A stretch of DNA of 11,879 nucleotides. Source: JBHIEE01 sp046760445. GTDB taxonomy: Bacteria; Acidobacteriota; Aminicenantia; JdFR-78. This document shows, piece after piece, positions 1 to 5,142 of the stretch (the stretch's first letter is position 1; each line of letters starts with the position of its first letter). Below the pieces are notes generated by a model. The model worked only from the letters and a program-made list of their open reading frames with translations. It made no database searches and was not told where the DNA came from. The stretch spans positions 1 to 11,879 of the forward strand of contig JBHIEE010000091.1 in NCBI GenBank assembly GCA_046760445.1. The letters are read 5' to 3'. The position numbers and the translations under genes are program-made.

Positions 1-28
1 CTTTAACTTCCACTTCCACTTTTCCCAT
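1..28 (-). CDS. 5' end of an unidentified gene running off the left edge
   Basis: The minus strand opens with ATG at 28-26 and reads MGKVEVEVK before the window ends. A purine-rich AAGGAGAG stands directly before the ATG; the GGAG core is only 2 nt away, closer than usual, so an in-frame GTG a few codons later is an alternative start. A promoter-like sequence lies just upstream (53-81). Nine residues are too few to name a function. Confidence rests only on the ribosome binding site, promoter and position. Confidence 0.4.
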
Positions 29-52
29 CTCTCCTTTTTATTTGCTGTTTTC

Positions 53-81
53 TTTTTATCACTCGGAAATAAAATTATCAA
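53..81 (-). promoter_or_regulatory. Predicted sigma70-type promoter for the gene leaving the left edge
   Basis: On the minus strand TTGATA (81-76) and TAAAAA (58-53) are separated by 17 nt, and a TG dinucleotide sits one base before the -10 (extended -10 pattern). It lies in the 138-nt gap after the V4R-like gene, which shows no convincing terminator hairpin. Motif match only. Confidence 0.4.
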
Positions 82-166
82 GCCCTCCCAAGTTTCTGGA
101 CTAGTCGCTGGAAGCAACTTAAATTAATCGAAGATTGTCCAAAAATTTGGAGAGGGTAGACCCGAT

Positions 167-775
167 TTAGTATTTGTGTTTTACTAAAAACTCATGGAAT
201 TCATCTCCTCTAAAGGAGCATTTTGTCTCTTTACAGGTTATTTCCTTAGCCCCGGTAATTAGTTTATGGAAAGCCGGAATAATACCCAGCAAATAGGTAC
301 AAAAAATGGGATGAATATTAAAATTTTTTAGAGTGCTTATTGCCATTCTATTTTTCTCGTCCAATACTGATTTAAATTCACCAGTGGTTAAAAATCTTTT
401 CCAAAGCTCTGAAGCGTTTTCAAAAAAGAGTTTTTTCTCTTTTGAGAAGAATTTCATAGCAAATCTAATCACAGAGGAAAATCTTGGAACTTCAGCTCCC
501 ATTTCCTTGATTTTCTCATCAGAAAAACCAAGAACCTTTTTGATAGCCAAGAGGGAAACTGCTCTCAATCCTATGGGATAAAATTCAATTGTCCTTATAT
601 TTTTATATCTAAATGGATAACCTAATCTTTTCATTTCCTCTTCTACTTTTTTTAACCCTTCTTTTCCTTTTTCTCTGAGAATAAAACTAATATCGGTTTC
701 AAAAACAGCTCCTCTTAATTCTCCTTTAGATTTCATTAATTTTTTAGCTATTTCTTTTGAGATGATTTTTTCCAT
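167..775 (-). CDS. V4R/heme-NO-binding-like domain protein, function unknown
   Basis: The product is 202 residues, soluble, with no signal peptide or membrane segment. An N-terminal helical part (about 1-60) is followed by an alpha/beta body. The last 40 residues carry the best clue: a GIIPAFHKL helix, then ITCKETKCSFRGDEFHEF. This matches the C-terminal strand-turn-strand of the V4R (4-vinyl reductase) small-molecule-binding domain, where E-x-x-C-x-x-x-G-D-x-x-C-x-F is typical; here the second Cys is His. V4R and the related HNOB fold bind hydrophobic ligands or heme, usually as sensors. This protein has no attached effector domain, so it may be a stand-alone sensor or adaptor. The start is an ATG with GGAG 7 nt upstream. 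It follows a terminator-like hairpin at 814-843. The family assignment is moderate and the function is inferred. Confidence 0.75.
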   Translation of the reverse strand: MEKIISKEIAKKLMKSKGELRGAVFETDISFILREKGKEGLKKVEEEMKRLGYPFRYKNIRTIEFYPIGLRAVSLLAIKKVLGFSDEKIKEMGAEVPRFSSVIRFAMKFFSKEKKLFFENASELWKRFLTTGEFKSVLDEKNRMAISTLKNFNIHPIFCTYLLGIIPAFHKLITGAKEITCKETKCSFRGDEFHEFLVKHKY

Positions 776-813
776 AGGTTTTCTCCAAATTAGAGTTGTT
801 ATTTTATTTTAAC

Positions 814-843
814 AAAAAAGAAGCCCGAGAGGTACTCTCGGCT
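814..843 (-). terminator. Intrinsic terminator or attenuator before the V4R-like gene
   Basis: On the minus strand a perfect 7-bp stem, CCGAGAG/CTCTCGG with a TAC loop (841-825), is extended by two pairs across a single bulged G and followed by TCTTTTTTG. It lies 38 nt before the V4R-like start codon and about 45 nt after another terminator (888-918). It is therefore either a back-up terminator for the RAM-domain gene or an attenuator in the leader of the V4R-like gene. A weak promoter-like pair, TTGTTA (815-810) and TAATTT (792-787) with 17-nt spacing, overlaps its T-tract. Confidence 0.65.
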
Positions 844-852
844 GGTGATTTG
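835..852. repeat. Copy 1 of a conserved 18-nt element also found at 1595-1612
   Basis: Minus strand CAAATCACCAGCCGAGAG. It matches the copy at 1612-1595 (CAAGCCACCACCCGAGAG) at 15 of 18 positions. Here the GAGAG end forms the left arm of the hairpin terminator. Both copies lie upstream of a short monocistronic gene. Confidence 0.5.
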
Positions 853-887
853 CACTTGGTCAAGAAGTTATCTCAACCAAACTAATA

Positions 888-918
888 TAAAAAATAGCCT
901 TAGCTTAAATCTAAGGCT
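888..918 (-). terminator. Intrinsic terminator of the RAM-domain gene
   Basis: On the minus strand an 8-bp perfect stem, AGCCTTAG/CTAAGGCT (918-911 with 903-896), has a 7-nt loop and is followed by ATTTTTTATA. It begins 24 nt after the stop codon at 942, a normal place for a rho-independent terminator. Confidence 0.85.
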
Positions 919-941
919 TTACCAAATAGAGGAGACAGGTG

Positions 942-1187
942 TTAGTCAATAACTATCGTAGTAAGGATTGAACGAACGCCATCAATTGCTCTAATATCTT
1001 TCATGATTGTCCTTTTAAGCTCATCTATGTTTTCAAAGTCAATGCATACGATAAGGTCATATACACCATATACTAAGTAAGCCCACTTAACACCTTTCAT
1101 TTTTCTAATTTTCTTCAAGATTTTTCCGTCTTTACCAGTTTCGGAATTCAAGAATACAAACGCTTTTTGCGGCTTTTGCCCTGCCAT
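942..1187 (-). CDS. Stand-alone Lrp/AsnC ligand-binding (RAM) domain protein
   Basis: The product is 81 residues and corresponds to the C-terminal half of Lrp/AsnC regulators, the RAM domain that binds amino acids and drives oligomer formation. It shows the beta-alpha-beta-beta-alpha-beta order: KAFVFLNSE strand, helix with IRKMKGVK, strands AYLVYGVYDLIV and CIDF, helix ENIDELKRTIMKDI, and final strand SILTTIVI. The conserved G-x-Y-D core (GVYD, about 61-64) is present. There is no helix-turn-helix, and this is not a truncation: the gene has its own ATG, a GGAGG 8 nt upstream, a promoter at 1228-1256 and a terminator at 888-918. Single-domain RAM proteins are known in archaea and many small-genome bacteria, and may modulate full-length partners or sense metabolites. 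The ligand cannot be told from the sequence. Confidence 0.88.
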   Translation of the reverse strand: MAGQKPQKAFVFLNSETGKDGKILKKIRKMKGVKWAYLVYGVYDLIVCIDFENIDELKRTIMKDIRAIDGVRSILTTIVID

Positions 1188-1227
1188 TCAATTTTCCTCC
1201 AGTTTTTTTGTTTTAAGAACCGAAAAT

Positions 1228-1256
1228 AAGATAACACAGATTCAATAATGTGTAAA
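1228..1256 (-). promoter_or_regulatory. Promoter of the RAM-domain gene
   Basis: On the minus strand TTTACA (1256-1251), a 17-nt spacer and TATCTT (1233-1228), with TG one base before the -10 (extended -10). It gives a leader of about 35 nt before the ATG at 1187 and begins directly after the T-tract of the preceding terminator, so this gene is a separate transcription unit. Confidence 0.65.
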
Positions 1257-1257
1257 G

Positions 1258-1293
1258 AAAAAAAATAAAAAAGCAAGGGTGTTTTTCTTGCTT
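1258..1293 (-). terminator. Intrinsic terminator of the small Cys4 gene
   Basis: On the minus strand AAGCAAG/CTTGCTT (1293-1287 with 1277-1271), a 7-bp stem with a 9-nt loop, is followed by TTTTATTTTTTTT. It lies about 70 nt after the stop codon of the 49-residue gene. Confidence 0.8.
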
Positions 1294-1364
1294 GGGACTA
1301 AGAATTTTAAAGAGCTGAAAGAGCAGTGTTGTTTTCTGGAAAAAAGGAGGGTTAGGAAATATTC

Positions 1365-1514
1365 CTAGGCAGCTGCACTTCCCTGAGCTTCCTTTTTGCA
1401 GTCCAAGAACCAACAATCTGGATAGTCTTTGTTGGTATACGGACAAATAGACGATCCGCGCTTTACACAACCCCATCCGTTTGCCTCTACCCTTATCTTT
1501 TCTTTTTCGCTCAT
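1365..1514 (-). CDS. Small four-cysteine protein (49 aa), function unknown
   Basis: I do not recognise the family. The product is 49 residues: an acidic/basic start (MSEKEKIRVEANGW), then a core with Cys16, Cys24, Cys34 and Cys39 (GCVKRG, ICPYTNKDYPDCW, LDCKK) and an Ala-rich tail. It has no signal peptide or membrane helix, so the cysteines would be cytoplasmic, which favours a zinc-ribbon-like metal site (CX7C-X9-CX4C) over disulfides. Expression signals are unusually complete for so short a gene: TTGACA-17-TAATAT promoter (1541-1569), AGGTGA ending 6 nt before the ATG in the run AGGTGAGGAGGA, and a strong terminator (1258-1293). A longer 103-residue reading frame on the same strand (1213-1524) overlaps it in another frame, but runs through the terminator and is low-complexity, so I reject it. 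Coding status is well supported; function is not. Confidence 0.8.
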   Translation of the reverse strand: MSEKEKIRVEANGWGCVKRGSSICPYTNKDYPDCWFLDCKKEAQGSAAA

Positions 1515-1526
1515 TCCTCCTCACCT
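1515..1526 (-). promoter_or_regulatory. Strong ribosome binding site that fixes the start of the Cys4 protein
   Basis: Minus strand AGGTGAGGAGGA directly before ATG. AGGTGA gives 6-nt spacing, so this site picks the 49-residue frame over the overlapping longer one. Confidence 0.75.
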
Positions 1527-1540
1527 TTTACTATCTATAT

Positions 1541-1569
1541 ATATTATTCATTTGAAAAAAATCTGTCAA
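1541..1569 (-). promoter_or_regulatory. Near-consensus promoter of the Cys4 protein gene
   Basis: On the minus strand TTGACA (1569-1564), exactly 17 nt, then TAATAT (1546-1541). The -35 is a perfect consensus hexamer and the spacer includes a T7 run. This is the strongest promoter match in the window, with a leader of about 20 nt, and suggests high constitutive expression. Confidence 0.8.
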
Positions 1570-1594
1570 CTATATAAATAAAAGTCAAGAGAAG

Positions 1595-1612
1595 CTCTCG
1601 GGTGGTGGCTTG
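1595..1612. repeat. Copy 2 of the conserved 18-nt element
   Basis: Minus strand CAAGCCACCACCCGAGAG, 15/18 identical to 852-835. In this copy the downstream half of the hairpin is degenerate (CTTCTCTTGA), so it is a poorer terminator. The 1570-1870 gap around it has no gene I can support. It holds this element, the palindrome at 1656-1682 and a short hairpin with a T-tract (AAGCTAAAGCTTTTTT, minus strand, near 1716-1699) resembling the terminator at 888-918. Confidence 0.45.
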
Positions 1613-1655
1613 AGTTAAATAAAATTATCGAAAGTTTTGATTTGTCACGAATAAT

Positions 1656-1682
1656 ATGTGACGAAGCAAGGCTTCGTCACAT
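1656..1682. repeat. Perfect 12-bp palindrome hairpin
   Basis: ATGTGACGAAGC and GCTTCGTCACAT flank an AAG loop, a fully paired 12-bp stem much more GC-rich than its surroundings. A further half-site (TTGTCACGA, about 1642-1650) and GTGAA lie on either side. There is no T-tract on either strand, so it is not a standard terminator. It could be an operator, a REP-like element or an RNA processing site. Confidence 0.7.
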
Positions 1683-1870
1683 TGTGAATTCGGTTATTAA
1701 AAAAGCTTTAGCTTAATATTGAGGGTTTATTTAAACTCTTTTCTCAAAATTCCAAATTATCAAAAAAGTCCGAGCTGTTCATCTAATTTATCTGCCTAGA
1801 TTTCTATTCCTATTAGACAATAATCTGAACCTCTCACTTCATTAATCATATCAAATTTGATGAATATAAT

Positions 1871-1902
1871 TTAAAAAAGGAAGGGAAAAATATCCCGTCC
1901 TT
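1871..1902 (-). terminator. Intrinsic terminator of the major pilin/small membrane peptide unit
   Basis: On the minus strand AAGGACGGG (1902-1894) pairs with CCCTTCCTT (1885-1877) with one mismatch in nine, has an 8-nt loop and is followed by TTTTTTAA. It lies about 30 nt past the stop of the 33-residue frame at 1934, closing the transcript that starts before the pilin gene. Confidence 0.8.
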
Positions 1903-1933
1903 GTTGGTCCAAAAAGAGCTAAACACCTTTAAG

Positions 1934-2035
1934 TTACAGTCTAAGATATTTGCGAATCCTTATGAGGGCTAAGAAAGCAATGAAGGCCAGAAAAAACAGG
2001 ACTTCCAATATTGCTTGTATCCTCTCTTTTTCCAG
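1934..2035 (-). CDS. Probable small single-pass membrane peptide with CTG start (33 aa)
   Basis: I do not recognise a family. Read from CTG at 2035 the frame gives (M)EKERIQAILEV, a hydrophobic stretch VLFFLAFIAFLALI, then a basic end RIRKYLRL and TAA. This is the layout of a small single-span membrane protein: charged amphipathic start, about 15-17 apolar residues, cationic tail. No ATG or GTG exists in this frame after the in-frame TGA at 2044-2042, but GGAGGTGA, a full 8-nt anti-Shine-Dalgarno complement, ends exactly 6 nt before the CTG. An internal TTG (giving 22 residues) is the alternative start. It lies about 107 nt after the major pilin stop and just before a terminator, so it is probably co-transcribed with the pilin. 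It may be a pilus-associated or regulatory membrane peptide; that is inference. Confidence 0.5.
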   Translation of the reverse strand: MEKERIQAILEVLFFLAFIAFLALIRIRKYLRL

Positions 2036-2041
2036 TTCCTC

Positions 2042-2049
2042 TCACCTCC
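2042..2049 (-). promoter_or_regulatory. Perfect 8-nt Shine-Dalgarno before a CTG codon
   Basis: Minus strand GGAGGTGA within AGGAGGTGAG. No ATG follows at a useful distance in any frame. The CTG at 2035-2033 sits at 6-nt spacing and opens the membrane-peptide frame. Confidence 0.6.
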
Positions 2050-2142
2050 TAAATTAGGATAACATGATAATTAAAAATGGCCAAATTTTCGCTCCCCGAA
2101 TGGTGCCTAAGATAACTTTATGTCAAAGAGGTGGTGTTGAAT

Positions 2143-2607
2143 TTATCTTGTGACGCTAATTGTAGATCCAATTTCACCTGAAGGGGCAGCAACGGTCATC
2201 CTGCCGGTCGTGCTGTCTTGGTAAACAGTATAGCCTGTATCGTAAGTGGTGCAGTCGGTATAAGAGCCAATATTAGGATCATAAGGCAATCTAGCTAAAT
2301 AAGTTGGAACCAAGCAACCACAAAGGTCAACCCCGCCTATTGCCTTTACTACTGTTGAAGTGCTTGGCATTGAGCTAGCACCGCAACCCGAGAAATTAAA
2401 ATTGCCATCATTATCAACCATATTCTGATGAATGGCATTAAGGATAGAACTTACCGCTGCCCATCTTTGAGAGTTCCTTGCTTGGGCAAACTGTCGAGCT
2501 GGATTAACAGCAATTATTATTACCGCTGCCAGCATAGTAATAATGGCTATAACAATCAATACCTCGATAAGGGTAAAACCCCTTTTGTTTTTGAATAATC
2601 TAAACAT
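2143..2607 (-). CDS. pilA: Type IV major pilin (class III prepilin)
   Basis: A 154-residue prepilin. A short basic leader, MFRLFKNKRG, ends in Gly10, the prepilin peptidase site, and is followed by FTLIEVLIVIAIITMLAAVI with Glu15 (position +5 of the mature pilin) and an N-terminal alpha-helix that anchors the subunit in the membrane and packs the fibre core. The segment AVNPARQFAQARNSQRW after it is typical of major pilins from Patescibacteria. The globular part carries four cysteines (75, 96, 98, 119) that could form two disulfides, and ends in a beta-rich region. It is separated from pilM by 94 nt with its own TATAAT box, as expected for an abundant subunit expressed apart from the assembly genes. 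The ATG has no clear Shine-Dalgarno nearby. It could be a minor pilin, but size, position and own promoter favour the major subunit. Confidence 0.88.
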   Translation of the reverse strand: MFRLFKNKRGFTLIEVLIVIAIITMLAAVIIIAVNPARQFAQARNSQRWAAVSSILNAIHQNMVDNDGNFNFSGCGASSMPSTSTVVKAIGGVDLCGCLVPTYLARLPYDPNIGSYTDCTTYDTGYTVYQDSTTGRMTVAAPSGEIGSTISVTR

Positions 2608-2647
2608 AGATTTGGTTAAAAATACGATTAAAACTGACCTTTAATAA

Positions 2648-2676
2648 ATTATAATATAGTGAATAACTAATTTAAA
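2648..2676 (-). promoter_or_regulatory. Promoter of the major pilin gene
   Basis: On the minus strand a consensus TATAAT (2653-2648) with TTTAAA (2676-2671) 17 nt upstream. It gives a leader of about 35 nt to the ATG at 2607. A small CAACT/AGTTG hairpin lies between the pilM stop and the -35, too weak to call a terminator. Confidence 0.6.
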
Positions 2677-2701
2677 GTGTTCAACTAAAAACAGTTGCTC
2701 T

Positions 2702-4600
2702 TTATTCTATTTCTAGAACATCCAAAGCTTTTTTTATACTTTCAAAAGAAGATGTAAAAACAAAATAATCATTAAAGAGCGAATAACAGATTCCTAAATC
2801 CTGCCGGGAGAAAGTCTGATAGCGAATAATTGTTCCCTTATAGTCAGTGCTTTTAAAATAAGGAATAAGAGCTGGTTTTTCTTTACCTATTAAAACGAAA
2901 AGGTTTTCGAAATCTTTTTCCATTGTTAACTCCCAGTCTTTTAAAAGTTCAATTAGTTTTTCTTTCTCCTTAATCTTGGCGACAAAACCAATTCTTTTTC
3001 CCTCCTCCTGCGAATGTACAAATAAGGTAAACTCACCGCTTATTTTGTCATAGAACTCCCCCGGGGCTTTAACTCCAAAACTCTCTAAGAATTCTCTTAA
3101 TGCAAAAAATTTATTTTCTTTCAAATCTCTAATTAAAACCCGGGTATTAATTCCTTCTTCCAGTTTTTCTTTGAGGACTTGAACGAAAATATCGGGAACT
3201 TCAACCATTTCTTGAACTTCTAAAATTCTCGTCTCCTCAACTAAAATAAACGAAAGAGGAATCTCTATTGCTGGCAATAATTTCTCTTCCTCCTCTCCTG
3301 GCATTAATTCTTCTACAACTGATGGCACCTCAACTTCTGGAATCTTAACTGAAGGAGGCTTGAGGATATAATTATAAACTACCCAGCCAAAAAAGATAAA
3401 AGTTAAAATCAAAAGCCCAACAACAAAAATAGTAAAACTTTTGCTTCTATTAAGCTTTCTTCCAATAAAGGCAGGTTGCGGTAGTCTTTCTTTAACCGGT
3501 ATTAAATTTATTCCGGCTGTTTCCGGATCTTTTTCTAAAGCTCTTAGAGCAAGACCGGTAACATTTGAAAATAAAACTGGGTGAAGTTTAGGGGAATCAG
3601 CCGTTTCTGGGCTGGCTGATTCAATTTTTATTTTATTTAAATCCGGACATATTAATGAGGGGTCTCCCAGCTTTGTTTCAATGCCTAAGTTTGAGGAAAA
3701 ATAAGAGCTTATTTTGGGCATTAAACTGGAACCACCACCCAAGATAATCTTTTTTATCTTTCTTCCCTTTTTTTGTTCATAAAAGCTAATAAGTTTTTTG
3801 GTTTTATTAAGAATATCGTCTAAAGCGTTTTGTAAAATAAACATTATTCTTCCTTCTTTCTTTTCTTCATCCAAACCACAGGTTCTCTTTAGATTTTCGG
3901 CTTCTTTGAAAGATATGTTTAGATTTTGGGCAATGATTTTGGTAAAATAATTTCCGGCTAAGGAAATAATTGAGCTTAATCTAACAGAATCTTGATCAAA
4001 AATAGTTAAAATAGTAGTTCTAGCCCCAATATCAATGATAAGCATTCCGCCCTCTAAAACCGCTTCATACTTAAAAGCCCTGGCTAAGCTCAAGGACTCT
4101 GCGTCCAAGACTAAAGGCTCTAGTCCTGCCCCCTTTAGAACTTCTAAATATTCATTCACAATCTCCTTTGGAGCTGCTACATAAAGAATTTCTTGAATAT
4201 TCTTTCTTCTCGAAACCGGCTGAAAATCAAAATATATTTCAGCAAGATCCAGAGGAATAGTTTTCAAAGCCTGGCTTTCTACGGCACTGACTAAGTCCTT
4301 GCCAGAAATATCGGCTGGCAACTCAAAAATATGTAAAAAAGTTCTTGATTCGGGCAGAGAAAAAATTACTCCAATGGTCTTTAATTTTTCCAGCTTGATA
4401 TTCTGAAGTAATTCTTTAATTTTTTCTTTCAACTTTTCTTTATTAAGAATCTTACCGTTTTCTACAACTCCTGGCTCTAATTTTATTCGACCATAAGTCT
4501 GCAAATGCATTTTGCCAAGCTTTTTTTTAGGTTGGAGTAATTCAATCGAAAAATCACTTATATCAATAGCTAAAGGAATTTTCTTGAAAGAATTAAACAT
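2702..4600 (-). CDS. pilM: PilM-PilN-like fusion with large C-terminal extracytoplasmic domain
   Basis: A 632-residue protein; ordinary PilM is about 350. Residues 1-355 form the actin-like PilM ATPase: phosphate-1 motif AIDISDFSIELL (11-22), phosphate-2 IIDIGARTTILTIFD (188-202) and adenosine motif IILGGGSSLMPKI (285-297). Then comes INLIP (364-368), the short motif at the N-terminus of PilN that binds PilM, a basic stretch (379-387), a transmembrane helix (about 389-411), a Pro/Glu-rich linker (414-447), and about 185 residues of alpha/beta domain resembling DUF3352-type extracellular domains (LFVHSQEEGKRIGFVAKI, DYFVFTSSFESIKKALD). No separate pilN or pilO is present, so this chain may unite cytoplasmic PilM with a membrane-spanning PilN-like alignment subunit. 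It starts 22 nt after pilX without a clear Shine-Dalgarno. The PilM part is certain; the C-terminal name is tentative. Confidence 0.85.
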   Translation of the reverse strand: MFNSFKKIPLAIDISDFSIELLQPKKKLGKMHLQTYGRIKLEPGVVENGKILNKEKLKEKIKELLQNIKLEKLKTIGVIFSLPESRTFLHIFELPADISGKDLVSAVESQALKTIPLDLAEIYFDFQPVSRRKNIQEILYVAAPKEIVNEYLEVLKGAGLEPLVLDAESLSLARAFKYEAVLEGGMLIIDIGARTTILTIFDQDSVRLSSIISLAGNYFTKIIAQNLNISFKEAENLKRTCGLDEEKKEGRIMFILQNALDDILNKTKKLISFYEQKKGRKIKKIILGGGSSLMPKISSYFSSNLGIETKLGDPSLICPDLNKIKIESASPETADSPKLHPVLFSNVTGLALRALEKDPETAGINLIPVKERLPQPAFIGRKLNRSKSFTIFVVGLLILTFIFFGWVVYNYILKPPSVKIPEVEVPSVVEELMPGEEEEKLLPAIEIPLSFILVEETRILEVQEMVEVPDIFVQVLKEKLEEGINTRVLIRDLKENKFFALREFLESFGVKAPGEFYDKISGEFTLFVHSQEEGKRIGFVAKIKEKEKLIELLKDWELTMEKDFENLFVLIGKEKPALIPYFKSTDYKGTIIRYQTFSRQDLGICYSLFNDYFVFTSSFESIKKALDVLEIE

Positions 4601-4622
4601 ATCAAGTTTATTATTTTATATT

Positions 4623-5009
4623 TTAAAAATCTGCCACTTCCTGCCAAGACCTTATTTCCATTTCTGGATATACCTTATCTATTTCTATTTTAATTTTTCT
4701 AACCTGATTATAAGCAGAACTTAAAACCTTTATTATTCTATTTTCGTTTCCGGTTCCTTCCAAAGGCAAAATGGTACAGGTTTCGTCCTCAAACGTTAAA
4801 ACTTCATTCCCTCCGTAGTCCAAGTCTTTTTTCAGTTCCATTAAAGCATTCTCGACACAAGCGGTAGCTAAATAAAAACTCTCCCAAGATTGGTTTTCCT
4901 GCAGACCCATATCAGATTCACTGATGCTAATTAAATTAGCCGAAGAGGCAATAATCACCAACAGGGCTGAAATAATAAGTATTGAAATTAGGGCTATATA
5001 ACCATTCAT
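4623..5009 (-). CDS. pilX: Minor prepilin, PilX-like
   Basis: The product is 128 residues. It opens with MNG, probably the cleavage site after Gly3, then YIALISILIISALLVIIAS, a pilin-like membrane helix that lacks Glu at +5. Missing Glu5 is a known trait of PilX/GspK-type tip pilins. The segment ESFYLATACVENALMEL after the helix is the usual PilX signature (Y-x-A-x-A-G/C-x-E-x-A). Cys51 and Cys78 could form a disulfide. It is last of four prepilin genes in the order fimT/gspH-pilV-pilW-pilX, the classic minor pilin tip-complex order. The ATG directly follows a fold-back element (5010-5142) that supplies its 5' leader, with only a weak GGA as ribosome binding site. Confidence 0.78.
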   Translation of the reverse strand: MNGYIALISILIISALLVIIASSANLISISESDMGLQENQSWESFYLATACVENALMELKKDLDYGGNEVLTFEDETCTILPLEGTGNENRIIKVLSSAYNQVRKIKIEIDKVYPEMEIRSWQEVADF

Positions 5010-5142
5010 GAAAATTCCAAATTACAAATCTCAAATCTCAAATAAACTCCAAATTCCAATGACCGAATGACCGAAACTGTTTTGGGAATTGAGATTTTGG
5101 TCATTGGAGCTTATTTGGAATTTGGTGCTTGGTGCTTGAAAT
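5010..5142. repeat. Gene-less copy of the four-helix-bundle cassette (fold-back element)
   Basis: This 133-bp spacer runs from the pilW-like stop codon to the pilX start codon and consists of two facing arms. The left arm (about 5011-5077) shares 31 identical bases with 7142-7172, including ATGACCGAATGACCGAAAC. The right arm (about 5079-5142) shares GGTCATTGGAGCTTATTTGG with 7541-7560 and, after one mismatch, ATTTGGTGCTTG. The arms are imperfect inverted repeats (CCAATGACC versus GGTCATTGG) and would fold as a long hairpin. Relative to the 7105-7589 cassette, everything between the arms is gone and only one base separates them, so it looks like a MITE-style internal-deletion or gene-free form. 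Confidence 0.88.

Noticed and set aside
333..581. Plus-strand frames (also at 4512-4724, 5354-5545, 8596-8793, 9485-9673)
   Set aside because: All lie opposite well-supported minus-strand genes and show no domain or ribosome binding site.
1213..1524. 103-residue open frame on the minus strand
   Set aside because: It overlaps the Cys4 gene in another frame, runs through a strong terminator and a promoter, and translates to low-complexity Phe/Leu-rich sequence. The ribosome binding site points to the 49-residue frame.
890..1720. tmRNA-like tag ends: both GCCTTAGCTTAA and GCTTTAGCTTAA would encode ALA-stop on the plus strand
   Set aside because: No tRNA-like end, no T-loop (GTTCRA) and no CCA were found nearby, and the strings are explained by terminator-type hairpins.
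2117..2122. TTGACA just after the pilin stop as a promoter for the small membrane peptide
   Set aside because: No acceptable -10 hexamer occurs 16-18 nt downstream. Read-through from the pilin promoter explains expression better.
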